Source of the DNA: an uncultured Pseudodesulfovibrio sp.
GTDB taxonomy: Bacteria; Desulfobacterota; Desulfovibrionia; Desulfovibrionales; Desulfovibrionaceae
NCBI RefSeq assembly: GCF_963675635.1
Contig: NZ_OY776488.1
Location: 1,401,501 to 1,465,500, forward strand
Direction: 5' to 3'
Length of the DNA: 64,000 bases
The notes under the pieces are model-generated. The model did not search any database and was not told the DNA's origin. It saw only the letters and a program-made list of their open reading frames with translations. Within the stretch, counting starts at the first letter, position 1, and every line of letters begins with the position of its first letter. Shown here in pieces: positions 1 through 8,840 of the stretch. Both the position numbers and the translations under genes were made by a program.

Positions 1-924
1 CAATGAGTTCTTGCAGTCCATGGCCAGGACATCACCCTGGATCACATTTCCATTTTCGTCCTTATCGCCAAGACGATACATGGCCTCCCAACTGCCAAGG
101 TCGTCCCAATCAAAGCCAGCACGGATCACAGCGATATTGTCGATCTTCTCGACAACCCCATAATCAACTGAAATATTTGGAATATCACGATACCCCTGCA
201 CAAGTGGCGTCGTATCCCGTTCCATCCACCAGTTCCATAGAACTGGTTCGCATTTAGCGACCTGCGTCAAAAAATGTTTGGCAGAAAACAGGAACATACC
301 ACTATTCCAATAATGGCTGTCTTCTCGAACGAACTTCTCAGCCAAAACGTATTCGGGCTTCTCCACAAAACCATCCACCGCATGAACTCCGAGGTCCAAC
401 TCTTCGCCCAACGCGATATAACCGTATCCGGTCTCGGGCTTGCGAGGCTTGACACCGAAGGTGACAAAACGCTTATCAGCCGCCAGAAACGAAGCCTTGA
501 CCAAGTCCCGCACCCAGGCATCACCGTCACTGACGAGATGATCGGACGGAAAAACCGCAGCCAATGCCGTTGGATCGGCTTCAACGACCTTATCCAGTCC
601 GAGCATGATGGCAGGCAGTGTATTTCTGCCCAAAGGTTCGGCCAAAACCTGACCTTTCAAGTCCGTATTGAGGGCCTCCACCTGTTTACGCACCTCGAAA
701 ACGTGTTCTTCATTAGTCACGACCCAAATATGGGAAGGCGGAAACGCTTCAAGTACCCTGGACACGGTTTGCTGCAAAAGAGTACTTTTGCCACCCAAAA
801 CGAGCAGTTGCTTTGGTAGAAGATTTCTACTGAGAGGCCACAACCGTGTCCCGGAACCACCCGCAAGGATGATCGCATGACAGGGACGGGCAAATTCTGC
901 CTGGAATTGTTTTATTTCGGGCAT
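1..924 (-). CDS. manC: Mannose-1-phosphate guanylyltransferase (3' part outside window)
   Basis: Makes GDP-mannose from mannose-1-phosphate and GTP for surface polysaccharide synthesis. Reading 924 downwards gives 308 uninterrupted codons running off the window edge. Residues about 16-30 hold the nucleotidyltransferase signature IILAGGSGTRLWPLS with the following LPKQLL. Further on are VFPSDHLV, a FVEKP metal/sugar-binding motif, NSGMFLF and WDDLGSWEA, all typical of the ManC/AlgA family. Family members are usually about 470 residues, so the C-terminal isomerase-like part should lie to the left. It starts only 4 nt after the rfbC stop, so the two are co-transcribed. Confidence 0.9.
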   Translation of the reverse strand, partial: MPEIKQFQAEFARPCHAIILAGGSGTRLWPLSRNLLPKQLLVLGGKSTLLQQTVSRVLEAFPPSHIWVVTNEEHVFEVRKQVEALNTDLKGQVLAEPLGRNTLPAIMLGLDKVVEADPTALAAVFPSDHLVSDGDAWVRDLVKASFLAADKRFVTFGVKPRKPETGYGYIALGEELDLGVHAVDGFVEKPEYVLAEKFVREDSHYWNSGMFLFSAKHFLTQVAKCEPVLWNWWMERDTTPLVQGYRDIPNISVDYGVVEKIDNIAVIRAGFDWDDLGSWEAMYRLGDKDENGNVIQGDVLAMDCKNSL

Positions 925-928
925 ATTG

Positions 929-1498
929 CTAAACCTCAAAGTTGAAGGGGGAATCAAAGTTTGCCAAACGGGGCAATCGTTTGTCTTTTTCAGAAAGGAT
1001 CGGCCTACGATCAGCCAAAGCTGCAGCCCAATTTACACCAATATCAGGATCATCCCAGGCGATACCGCCGTCGTGATCAGGGGAATACGGTGCATCGACC
1101 TTATATTGAAATTCTGTATCGGGCATAATGGTGACATACCCGTGCGCAAAGCCCGCAGGTATGAACATGCGCTTGAAATTCGCACTGCTGAGAACAACAT
1201 GCTGCCATTTACCGAATGTGGGAGATCCCTTACGCAGGTCAACCGCCACATCCATAACCGCTCCACGCGTAACCCAGACCAGCTTAGCCTGTGCTTTGGG
1301 GGGTGTCTGAAAATGCAAACCACGCAGTACTCCCGTATCTCGCGAGTAAGCGTGATTATCCTGCATAAAATCACATGAAATACCAATACGTTCAAACGCA
1401 TCGCGGTTATAGCTTTCCAGAAAAAAACCCCGCTCGTCCTGAAATACTTTGGGTGTCAAAACGAGAAGGCCGGGAAATTCGGTTTCATGGACTTGCAT
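929..1498 (-). CDS. rfbC: dTDP-4-dehydrorhamnose 3,5-epimerase
   Basis: Epimerises dTDP-4-keto-6-deoxyglucose on the way to dTDP-rhamnose for O-antigen or exopolysaccharide. The 189-residue product has the RmlC cupin signatures: DERGFFLESY near residue 20, the catalytic-region RGLHFQ, then FIPAGFAHGYVT and VDAPYSPDHDGGIAWDDPD. I chose ATG 1498 because AAGGAGAGG lies just upstream and homologues begin close to FPGLLVL; a longer frame starting at 1597 would add an unrelated 33-residue leader. It is the upstream gene of a pair with manC. Confidence 0.92.
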   Translation of the reverse strand: MQVHETEFPGLLVLTPKVFQDERGFFLESYNRDAFERIGISCDFMQDNHAYSRDTGVLRGLHFQTPPKAQAKLVWVTRGAVMDVAVDLRKGSPTFGKWQHVVLSSANFKRMFIPAGFAHGYVTIMPDTEFQYKVDAPYSPDHDGGIAWDDPDIGVNWAAALADRRPILSEKDKRLPRLANFDSPFNFEV

Positions 1499-1694
1499 CC
1501 ACCTCTCCTTGCTCTCTTTACTTCGATAAAACGTACTCGTGATCATGTAGCCGAGATCGCATGCGGACACAAGCCCAACCCTCTTTTCAATTGACATAAA
1601 AGAAAAAAAAGGGATTCCTCAGTTCACATTTCTCTTTCAGTTTGGTAGATCCTCTTTCAAGACACTCACTTCAGCGGATCAAGGATACGATTGC

Positions 1695-2222
1695 ATGAAT
1701 TTCCTGGACATCATTCTCATCTGCATTATTGCTCTCTTTCTCCTGCGGGGATTCTTCCGGGGACTGATTCAGGAAGTCCTCTCACTTATCGCCGTCATTC
1801 TGGCCCTTTATCTGGCCTCCAACTTCGACCACCTGATCGCGCCACATCTGGAGCTTTACATAAAGAACTCCATTACGGTGAGTGCAGTGTCATACGCCCT
1901 GATTTTCATTGGCACGCTCGTCGTGTTCTGGCTGATCACAAAACTTATTCGGTCAGTCCTGGAACTCTCGCTTTTGGGTTGGGTCGACCGAACGGCAGGT
2001 GGTGTCTTCGGCCTGATAGAAGGCGTCCTCATCTGTCTCGTCGGACTGATGTTCCTGCAAACTTTTGCGCCAGATGCCGACATCCTGAGGGAATCATATC
2101 TTGCACCGCACGCACAACACCTGATCGACACTCTCAGCGCACACGTCGATATACCCTCGCCTCAAGAAGCATTGGACAATGCCAAGAACGCACTGGGTAT
2201 AGCAAACGAGACCGCACAGTAG
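1695..2222 (+). CDS. CvpA family membrane protein
   Basis: A 175-residue inner-membrane protein of the CvpA (colicin V production) family. The N-terminus MNFLDIILICIIALFLLRGFFRGLIQE is characteristic (helix followed by RG-F-RG), and three more hydrophobic segments follow at roughly residues 28-42, 62-85 and 100-125. The C-terminus is soluble. The exact role of CvpA is not settled; it is linked to envelope integrity and secretion. It sits 40 nt ahead of mazG on the same strand and diverges from rfbC. Confidence 0.85.
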   Translation: MNFLDIILICIIALFLLRGFFRGLIQEVLSLIAVILALYLASNFDHLIAPHLELYIKNSITVSAVSYALIFIGTLVVFWLITKLIRSVLELSLLGWVDRTAGGVFGLIEGVLICLVGLMFLQTFAPDADILRESYLAPHAQHLIDTLSAHVDIPSPQEALDNAKNALGIANETAQ

Positions 2223-2262
2223 TCATTCGACCTTCTCAAACCATTTCGAAGGAGTATTCGCC

Positions 2263-3069
2263 ATGAGCGAGAAGAATCATGAAGCCTCGGCACAGGCCAT
2301 GAAAGAATTGCTTGGTGTCATTGATGCCCTGATCGCCCCTGACGGCTGTCCATGGGATCAGGAGCAGACCCCCCATTCCATGTGTGACTATCTGGCAGAA
2401 GAAGCGTTTGAACTCATCGAAGGTATTAGAAACAAGGACAGGGCCGAAGCCATGGAAGAACTTGGCGATGTCATGTTCATCCTCCTGTTCATAGCCACAC
2501 TCTACGAGAAGGAAGACGCGCACACCCTGGCAGACTCAATCAACTACAGTGCTGCAAAAATGATACGCCGTCACCCACACGTCTTCGGTGACAAAAATTT
2601 CAAAGATCTCAACGAACTGTGGGACAACTGGGAAAGTACCAAGCGGGAGGAAAACAAAAAAACAGGCAGAAATCGAGTCTTTGACTCCCTGCCCAAAGGG
2701 CTCCCTCCCCTGCTCAAGGCCTACCGCATAAATTCCAAGGCCGCCCGCAACAAGTTTACCTGGAACTCAGACGAGGCCGTGGAAACTCAGCTCAAGGAAG
2801 AATGGCAGGAATGGCAGGAAGCTCTGGCTGATAAAGATCAGAGCGCGTCGGAACAGGAATTCGGCGACTACCTTTTCACATTGGTGGAATTGGGAAGACG
2901 CAAAGGAATCAAAGCCAACAGCGCACTGGACTTCGCCAATCAGAAATTTCTCGACCGTTTCGGCAAGATGGAAGAACTGGCCGAAATGCGCAACATGGTC
3001 CTTTCAGAATTGAATCTGGACGAAATGAACGCCCTGTGGGACGAAGTAAAGGACTGGGAAGGGAAATAG
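2263..3069 (+). CDS. mazG: Nucleoside triphosphate pyrophosphohydrolase MazG
   Basis: Hydrolyses (d)NTPs to monophosphates and pyrophosphate, a house-cleaning enzyme. The 268-residue product has the two-domain MazG layout. The first domain holds CPWDQEQTPHS (about 29-39) and the metal-binding pattern EEAFELIE followed by EELGDVMF (about 46-75). The linker has HPHVFGD, and the second domain has KEEWQEWQEAL and EFGDYLFTLVELGR. AAGGAG lies 8 nt before the ATG. It converges with the small membrane-protein genes that follow. Confidence 0.93.
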   Translation: MSEKNHEASAQAMKELLGVIDALIAPDGCPWDQEQTPHSMCDYLAEEAFELIEGIRNKDRAEAMEELGDVMFILLFIATLYEKEDAHTLADSINYSAAKMIRRHPHVFGDKNFKDLNELWDNWESTKREENKKTGRNRVFDSLPKGLPPLLKAYRINSKAARNKFTWNSDEAVETQLKEEWQEWQEALADKDQSASEQEFGDYLFTLVELGRRKGIKANSALDFANQKFLDRFGKMEELAEMRNMVLSELNLDEMNALWDEVKDWEGK

Positions 3070-3082
3070 ACGCTGGCTAGAC

Positions 3083-3247
3083 CTAGTTAATGAGATACTT
3101 CAAGGCATAAAATACGGCGACACCTGCGCCGATAGCTGCATAGGTAAGCAGTCACGGAAGACAGTTCTTCTTGAATTTCCAGACAAGAAGACTCCCAACT
3201 CCGACGGCCGCTGCCAAGGCAATAGTGATCCTAACGGTTTCATTCAT
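3083..3247 (-). CDS. Candidate CxxU membrane selenoprotein, 54 residues, in-frame TGA
   Basis: The frame from ATG 3247 runs 31 codons, meets TGA at 3154-3152, then continues for 22 more sensible codons to TAG at 3085-3083. Read through, it is a two-helix membrane hairpin: helix about residues 5-23, a short basic turn with KKNCLP-U (C29 and position 32 form C-x-x-U), and helix about 33-53. Both helices are fully hydrophobic and the second half has no other stop, so it does not look like decayed DNA. A SECIS-like hairpin lies 26 nt after the TGA (separate entry). GGAGG precedes the start by about 10 nt. The alternative is a nonsense mutation, for example from CGA (Arg). No family assigned. Confidence 0.55.
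3113..3134 (-). promoter_or_regulatory. Candidate bacterial SECIS hairpin
   Basis: On the minus strand, downstream of the in-frame TGA (3154-3152), CGGCG at 3131-3127 pairs with CGCCG at 3119-3115 around the loop CAGGUGU (3126-3120). Below the stem a U (3132) bulges and UA pairs with UA. Known bacterial SECIS elements, such as that of E. coli fdhF, also have a bulged U and a GGU-containing apical loop, and sit about 16-37 nt after the UGA; here the loop begins 26 nt after it. Identification is by eye, without folding software. Confidence 0.5.
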
Positions 3248-3268
3248 GAATTCATGTTCCTCCGCGGC

Positions 3269-3457
3269 TCAAGGCCACCCGGTTCTTCCACTCCCGAACA
3301 CCACGTTCAGGATATAATACACTGCAAAGAACATCCCTACAGCGGCCATTACAAGATAGGGCTTCGACAGTCTGGGTCGTTGCCAGCGATAGAGTATGAA
3401 GCCGATACATACCGTGATCACGGCGGCAAGAACAAGCCATCCGATTGCAATCTGCAT
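3269..3457 (-). CDS. Small two-helix membrane protein
   Basis: A 62-residue product with two hydrophobic helices, about residues 4-24 and 34-53, joined by a basic turn (RWQRPRLSK). The C-terminus is short and ends TGWP before a TGA stop. GGAGG lies 4 nt upstream of the ATG, so translation is well supported. It has the same hairpin layout as the gene just downstream (21 nt between them, same frame), and the two may be paralogues or partner subunits. I do not recognise the family, and no catalytic motif is visible. Confidence 0.6.
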   Translation of the reverse strand: MQIAIGWLVLAAVITVCIGFILYRWQRPRLSKPYLVMAAVGMFFAVYYILNVVFGSGRTGWP

Positions 3458-3523
3458 AGTTCCTCCACATACTGACTATACCTCGACGCTCTTTCCAAGG
3501 GCAACTTTTTTTATTGAGCCCCC

Positions 3524-3550
3524 TAAAGACATGAAGCTACCTGTCGATAC
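3524..3550 (+). promoter_or_regulatory. Sigma-28 (FliA) promoter
   Basis: TAAAGACA at 3524-3531, an 11-nt spacer, then GTCGATAC at 3543-3550. This fits the flagellar sigma-28 consensus TAAAGTTT-N11-GCCGATAA at the core positions of both boxes. The transcript would start near 3557, about 40 nt before the ATG at 3598. Confidence 0.7.
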
Positions 3551-3597
3551 AACGGATAGGCGTTATTTCCAACCTAACGACTATGGAGGGTACGCTT

Positions 3598-3888
3598 ATG
3601 ACCATGGCAATCGGCGGTCTTGGAGGCTCTTCGCCTTTTGATCAGCAGACATTCGGCGCAGCCGTGGTTTCCGAGACCCTGGACTACATGAACAATACCG
3701 GCAGCGGCTCAAGCTTCGCTCCAGTGGACAAAGTGTCCGCCGAGGCGTCGCTTGTTTCCAAAACCCTGGACTACATGAATCCCGGATCCTCGTCGGCAGA
3801 CAAAACCGGCATGGCACAAAGTTACGACTTCCAAACCAGCGTCCTTAGTGCACACGCCAAGGGCGTGGTCATCGACGCCATTATCTGA
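3598..3888 (+). CDS. Small sigma-28-controlled protein with a repeated VS-TLDYMN motif
   Basis: A 96-residue soluble protein with no signal peptide. Two copies of a repeat, AAVVSETLDYMNN and ASLVSKTLDYMNP, are separated by about 30 residues and linked by Ser/Gly-rich segments. The C-terminus QTSVLSAHAKGVVIDAII resembles a third, diverged copy. I chose ATG 3598 because GGAGGG lies 7 nt upstream; the frame opens five codons earlier without a ribosome site. The sigma-28 promoter suggests a motility-linked role, perhaps like the short putative motility proteins of the YjfB type, but that is inference. A strong terminator follows. Confidence 0.7.
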   Translation: MTMAIGGLGGSSPFDQQTFGAAVVSETLDYMNNTGSGSSFAPVDKVSAEASLVSKTLDYMNPGSSSADKTGMAQSYDFQTSVLSAHAKGVVIDAII

Positions 3889-3915
3889 CCCCTGGAGATA
3901 ACGCCACGACAGGAC

Positions 3916-3960
3916 CCCCGCTCTTCCCTCAGGGAGGAGCGGGGCTACTCTTTATTTTTA
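3916..3960 (+). terminator. Rho-independent terminator
   Basis: A 13-bp stem (CCCCGCTC pairing with GAGCGGGG, continued by TTCCC with GGGAG) closes a three-base loop at 3916-3944. It is followed by a T-rich run to 3960. It ends the 3598-3888 transcript and lies directly at the end of the convergent kinase gene. Confidence 0.85.
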
Positions 3961-6243
3961 TGTATCAATAGAGAGGCAGAGCTCGCACTCCGCTTTCGGA
4001 AAGGAAATTTCAAAACAGGCACCGGCAGACTCCCATGATTTGGCTGAGATTTCCCCACCGTAGTCACTGACTATACCATAGGAGATGGACAGCCCGAGCC
4101 CTGTTCCCTTGCCCACATTCTTGGTGGTAAAAAACGGCTCGAACAATCGCTCGCGGATAGGCGTTGGGATACCGGAGCCGGTATCGCAAACCTTGAAATG
4201 CACAGTGTCTTCAGTGCTGAAAGACCGGATATGAATACGTTTATCTGCATCAAGTCCCTGATTCTTCCATCGATCTTCAATGGCGTCCCGTGAATTAAGC
4301 AGCAGGTTGATGACAACCTGTTCCAATCGATTGGAATCAGCCATGATCATCGGCAAGTTGTCTTCCAACTCCCAAACAACCTGAATATTATGGATGCTGA
4401 GTTGTTGACTGAAGAATTCAAACCCACGTTCCAAGACTTCATTGATCTGGACCGGCATGGTTTTCAAGTCCGACTTGCGACCAAATTCCCGCATATGCTC
4501 TATTATTTTGCTGGCTCGATCTACATGGGTTGAAATGCCTTCAGCCATCTCTTCCATCAGTTCAGGCTCAAAAGTCGACCCATTGGTCGCTTTGCGCGAC
4601 AACAGATTACTGATGGCCTTCAAAATGGTCAGGGGCTGATTGAGTTCGTGAGCCACCCCGGTAGACATTTCGCCCAAAGTGGTCATTTTGCTCGCCTGAA
4701 TAAGCTGTTGTTCAGCCTCCATTTTCTTGGTCACATCGGTACACGTGACAATCAACGTATCACTCTCCTCGAACCGTGCAGGAGAAACACGCAAAAATAC
4801 GAAGATAGGCTGACCGGACTTGATCACATGCGTACATAATTCAATCTCAGGCAATGTCCGTAGGGCGGGTTCCCAGTCCATGGCCTCTTCCTCACGGAAG
4901 AACTGCATGAACGACTTCCCGGTCATCTCCTCACGACTCCAGCCGTACACCGCTTCCGCAGCCTCATTGCAATTGAGAATCTCTAGGTCGGCACGATCCA
5001 GTACGAAAACGGCATTGGGAATAGAATCGAAAATGGCGTGATAGCGATGCTCTGATGCAGCCAGCTTATGTTCCAATTCCTTGCGGGGAGTAATGTCGAT
5101 CATCATCTCCATGGCGGCAACGACTTTACCCTGCTTGTCACGCACAGGCGAGGTGTACACAATCCAGTGAATAGGTCTGCCATCCTTAGACAACCCCTCT
5201 TCCTCACTCATATGTGAAAGTCCGTCAACAAAGGTGCGGTCCACTGGACACTCTTCGCATTTTTCCAAGCGCCCCTTGTTGATCTGCCAGCACCGCTTGC
5301 CCATGGGCAACCCAAAATGCCGTTCATATTCATTATTGTGCCGAATCACCCGATAATCGAGATCAACCACACTGACGAGGCACGGGACGTTGTCGAAAAG
5401 GTTGCGAAATTCTTCGCGCTGTTCCATGAGCTCCCGATGTTTATCAGACACACGCTGCCCCATCAGATTGAACGCTTCCCCCAACGTACCTATTTCATCC
5501 ACCTGTTCTATCTCCAGAGCGGTAAATGTCTCGTAGGACTTATACCCGCGTGTAGCAGCAATGAACCGCTTGATAGGTCTGAAAATGAAGCGATAGGTAA
5601 AGAAAAACAAGGCGATAAACGTGGCGATGAAGACGACCACGGAAATAATTATATTGGCTCGCTCAAACATGGCCATGGTGGCGTTTTTCTTCTCCATGGT
5701 CACAGTCACGTCCAGAAGGCCGAGCACCTGTTCATCCGCCTTGTGGACATGGCACGGCCCGGGGGAACACCCTTCGGAGTTGGGGATGGGCGTCATGATG
5801 GACATGAGTTGTTCGCCCTTACCGTCTATCATCCGCGTTCGCTGCTTCAGAGGCATGGTGGGCGGTGTCGGCGTGTATTGATGGCAGGTCCAGCATGAAG
5901 GTGACTCCACCTCGATGACAGTCCCGATTTCTTCCTGGATATTGGAAAAAACAATCCTGCCCGCCTTATTGTATACACGGATACTGCGAATATCCTCCTG
6001 ACGGCTGATATTCTTTATATTCTCTTCAATATCCTCTTCGGAATCAAGCATCATGGCATAGTGGAGTGCGAGCATGATGGTATCAGACACCAACTCGATA
6101 TCGGACACGGCGTTGGTAACAACGTGTCGTCTGAAATGATAAATATTGAAACACGACCAGAGAATGACACACAAAAGGAGTGTGACACCTCCAAAGAGTA
6201 TCATCTTGGCAATCAGACTTTCGCGAAATCGCTTGAACAGCAT
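3958..6243 (-). CDS. Membrane sensor histidine kinase with periplasmic c-type haem motifs
   Basis: A 761-residue kinase. A transmembrane helix lies at about 13-32, then a periplasmic sensor domain that contains two c-type haem-attachment motifs: CWTCH (117-121) and the CX4CH form CSPGPCH (159-165). A second helix follows at about 197-217, then HAMP, two PAS domains (the first with [10 protein letters not shown]), a HisKA dimerisation helix with [12 protein letters not shown], and a HATPase ending with [18 protein letters not shown] 6243 has GGGAGG upstream; the longer frame from 6324 runs into rrf2. As last gene of the hmc regulatory block it probably senses periplasmic redox state. Its partner may be one of the lone receivers at 8841 or 9337. 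Confidence 0.85.
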   Translation of the reverse strand: MLFKRFRESLIAKMILFGGVTLLLCVILWSCFNIYHFRRHVVTNAVSDIELVSDTIMLALHYAMMLDSEEDIEENIKNISRQEDIRSIRVYNKAGRIVFSNIQEEIGTVIEVESPSCWTCHQYTPTPPTMPLKQRTRMIDGKGEQLMSIMTPIPNSEGCSPGPCHVHKADEQVLGLLDVTVTMEKKNATMAMFERANIIISVVVFIATFIALFFFTYRFIFRPIKRFIAATRGYKSYETFTALEIEQVDEIGTLGEAFNLMGQRVSDKHRELMEQREEFRNLFDNVPCLVSVVDLDYRVIRHNNEYERHFGLPMGKRCWQINKGRLEKCEECPVDRTFVDGLSHMSEEEGLSKDGRPIHWIVYTSPVRDKQGKVVAAMEMMIDITPRKELEHKLAASEHRYHAIFDSIPNAVFVLDRADLEILNCNEAAEAVYGWSREEMTGKSFMQFFREEEAMDWEPALRTLPEIELCTHVIKSGQPIFVFLRVSPARFEESDTLIVTCTDVTKKMEAEQQLIQASKMTTLGEMSTGVAHELNQPLTILKAISNLLSRKATNGSTFEPELMEEMAEGISTHVDRASKIIEHMREFGRKSDLKTMPVQINEVLERGFEFFSQQLSIHNIQVVWELEDNLPMIMADSNRLEQVVINLLLNSRDAIEDRWKNQGLDADKRIHIRSFSTEDTVHFKVCDTGSGIPTPIRERLFEPFFTTKNVGKGTGLGLSISYGIVSDYGGEISAKSWESAGACFEISFPKAECELCLSIDT

Positions 6244-6283
6244 TGCGCCTCCCTCATGGCATGCCGTTGTGCCGCAATGACGG

Positions 6284-6724
6284 CTACTCTTTCGGTGGAG
6301 GATTTTGCGGACACAGATAGGCATCCTTCATAAGATCGGCCAGAGAAAATGAATCGAGCATTTTATACATAGCCATGCTGGCATCATCCCAGATAGACCG
6401 TTTAAGGCACACAGCTGCACGGGGACATGTGGACACGTCCCCTTCACATCCGAGGACCTGTTCTTCGCCATCCAGAATACGGGCGACTTCTCCGATGGAG
6501 ATATCTTCCGGTTTCCGTACGAGAACATTGCCACCGTTAGGTCCGCGCTTGCCCACGACATACCCTTCCTGTTTAAGCATCTTGATGAGCTTTTCCAGGT
6601 ATTTGAGGGACAACCCTTCGCGTTCTGCTGTGTCCTTGCTCGGCACAGGGCTGCCGTCTCTGGAATGCAAGGCAATGTCGAGAAGCAATCGTGTGCCGTA
6701 TCTGCTGCGTGTAGTCAATTTCAT
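6284..6724 (-). CDS. rrf2: Rrf2-family transcriptional regulator
   Basis: A 146-residue winged-helix regulator. The N-terminus MKLTTRSRYGTRLLLDIA and the LSLKYLEKLIKMLKQEGYV/GPNGG region are classic Rrf2. Three cysteines in a CX6CX5C arrangement (GCEGDVSTCPRAAVC, about 93-108) resemble the Fe-S cluster ligands of IscR, so cluster-dependent sensing is plausible. In D. vulgaris rrf2 lies at the end of the hmc operon and represses it; the position here, downstream of hmcA-F on the same strand, supports the same role. It is separated by 40 nt from the haem-kinase gene. Confidence 0.92.
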   Translation of the reverse strand: MKLTTRSRYGTRLLLDIALHSRDGSPVPSKDTAEREGLSLKYLEKLIKMLKQEGYVVGKRGPNGGNVLVRKPEDISIGEVARILDGEEQVLGCEGDVSTCPRAAVCLKRSIWDDASMAMYKMLDSFSLADLMKDAYLCPQNPPPKE

Positions 6725-6830
6725 AAATTTTTATCTCGCGGCGAAAGCATGTTGTGCGCTGAAACGCCTAAGAAACATAGCAGAATCCCTCAGACAATGA
6801 AATGTCCAAGATTCAGGGCATCTCGATGGA

Positions 6831-8753
6831 TTACCGGTCTGTCTTCAACGGGAGCGTGACAATGAATTTCGATCCTTTGTCCGGAGAAGAAACCACTTTG
6901 ATGGAACCGCCGTGCTGTTCAATGGTCTGGTTCGAAATGAACAGCCCGATGCCAGTACCGCGCTTGCCCTTGGATGAGAAGAACAAGGTAAATATCTTTT
7001 CCCGCGTCTCCTGATCCATACCCATACCGTTGTCTGCAACAGTAATGATCAGATTGTCGCCATCGCGCTCGGCAGAGAACTCAAGTCGTCCACCTCCGTC
7101 AACGTTTCGGCCTTCACAGGCATCCACTCCGTTTTCAAGAAAATTGACAAGCGCTGCCGACATGGCCGCACTATCGAGCCTGAGCTCACCCAAATCATCC
7201 GGCACAATACAGACAAACTCAACTCCGGCAGCTTCGGCCTTGGCTTCGGCAATATCAGCCGTTTCCCTGAGAAAGTGAGAAGCGTCGAGCACCTCGGTCT
7301 CCAACTCACGGGACTTGGCATAATACAGGATGTCGAGAACCATTTTCTTGACCCTGCCGATCATGGACTTGAGAACACGGGTCGCATCTTTGACACGTGC
7401 TTCGTCATTTCTTTTCAGACCTGACTCCAGGCGATAAATTCCACCATCAAGCGAGGTCAGCATGCCTTTCACTCCATGCGACATGGAGCCGAGCATAATA
7501 CCGAGCGAAGTGAGATGATCCTGCAATCTGCGAATCTCAGTAATGTCCGTGGACATTTCCATGGCCTGCACAATCTCTCCTGCCGCATCAAATATCGGCG
7601 CGGACTGCACAAGCATGTTCTTCTGCTCACCGGACAATGTAGTGACCACGGTTTCCCGCTGCCTGGACTTACCGTCAGCAAAAGTTTTACGAACCAAACA
7701 ATCCGCACACGGCTCGCTTCGATGCTTGTAACTGTCGAAACAATGCCTGCCCACGGACTGTCCGAAATCCCGTTTGAAAAGGTGATTGGCTTCTGCAATG
7801 GAGAGATCGGGATTTTGCACGGTGATATAACAGGGGGCATCATTGAACACCCGCTGATATTTGTATTGAGTGGTGAGCAATTCGTCCTTGAGACGTTTCA
7901 ACTCGGTCATATCCACCGATATATCCAACACCAGTTCAATTTCACCGTCATTGTTGGGCAAGGGAGCAGTGTAGACAGTGACAGGGATTTCCTCCCCGTC
8001 CTTGCCAAGAAAATTTTCCTTACTTCGTTGTCCCTTGCCGGTCTCGAACGTCTTTTGCACGGGACAGGCGTTCCCCGGAGAATCTCGATCAGAATAAATA
8101 TCAAAGCTGTTATTACCGACCTGATTACCCAAACGCTCTTCGAACAGCGTGTTGTGGGCAACGATCTCAAGATAACGGTTGTGGATGGAAACAAGGCAGG
8201 GAAGTTCGTTGAAGAGACCGGAACCGGTTTCAACCTCCTGAGCAGCATTCGACAAGGCTGCGGACAACCCCTCCACCACCTGAGAGGCTGCATTCTGCCG
8301 CTCCAACTCAACAATACGTCGAGTCTTTTCCTCGACCATTTTCTCAAGATTCTCAGTATGTTCACGCAACTGCCGTTTCATGTTGAAACGGGCACGTGCA
8401 CGCTCAAGAGAGACTTCAAGAACATCGTTATTGATGGGTTTCGTAATAAAATCAGAAGCATCGAACTTGAGCGATTCGATAGCCAGATCCAAATCGCCGT
8501 GACCTGTAATCATGATCACTTCGGTATCCGGGGACTGCGCCTTGATACTTTTGAGTAGCTCTATACCGTCCATGACGGGCATCTTGATATCCGTAAAGAC
8601 GATATCAGGCCGGAATTCCTTGAAAAGCTCAAGAGCTTTTTGGCCATTGGCAGCCGTCTTGACCTCATATCCAAATTCCATGAATGAAAGACCGAGGAAG
8701 CGTCTTACTCCCTCCTCATCATCCACGAGCATCAATTTCCTGAAGTCCATCAT
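6831..8753 (-). CDS. Hybrid kinase: receiver, two PAS domains, histidine kinase
   Basis: A cytoplasmic protein of about 640 residues without membrane helices. It opens with a receiver (LMLVDDEEG, phospho-acceptor in VFTDIKMPVMDG, then TKP), followed by a coiled coil (about 120-165), a PAS with NACPVQKTF, a second PAS with CADCLVRKTF, a HisKA-like helix with the unusual MSHGVKGML box, and a HATPase ending GTGIGLFIS. An amino-terminal receiver means it is itself an output target. Start is uncertain between ATG 8753 and 8750; both follow GGGGG closely. It sits between the lone receivers and rrf2 in the hmc regulatory block. Confidence 0.85.
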   Translation of the reverse strand: MMDFRKLMLVDDEEGVRRFLGLSFMEFGYEVKTAANGQKALELFKEFRPDIVFTDIKMPVMDGIELLKSIKAQSPDTEVIMITGHGDLDLAIESLKFDASDFITKPINNDVLEVSLERARARFNMKRQLREHTENLEKMVEEKTRRIVELERQNAASQVVEGLSAALSNAAQEVETGSGLFNELPCLVSIHNRYLEIVAHNTLFEERLGNQVGNNSFDIYSDRDSPGNACPVQKTFETGKGQRSKENFLGKDGEEIPVTVYTAPLPNNDGEIELVLDISVDMTELKRLKDELLTTQYKYQRVFNDAPCYITVQNPDLSIAEANHLFKRDFGQSVGRHCFDSYKHRSEPCADCLVRKTFADGKSRQRETVVTTLSGEQKNMLVQSAPIFDAAGEIVQAMEMSTDITEIRRLQDHLTSLGIMLGSMSHGVKGMLTSLDGGIYRLESGLKRNDEARVKDATRVLKSMIGRVKKMVLDILYYAKSRELETEVLDASHFLRETADIAEAKAEAAGVEFVCIVPDDLGELRLDSAAMSAALVNFLENGVDACEGRNVDGGGRLEFSAERDGDNLIITVADNGMGMDQETREKIFTLFFSSKGKRGTGIGLFISNQTIEQHGGSIKVVSSPDKGSKFIVTLPLKTDR

Positions 8754-8840
8754 ACCCCCGGTATGCCCAATCACATCCAGCCACCCCGGCAGCATGCGAT
8801 CATTGCGGCACCCTAGAACCGTCAATTGGCGCTATCAGCG

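Noticed and set aside
3083-3457. One 125-codon protein with two TGA read as selenocysteine
   Set aside because: The first TGA (3271-3269) has no hairpin or Cys context, and a GGAGG site with a new ATG follows, so it is a normal stop.
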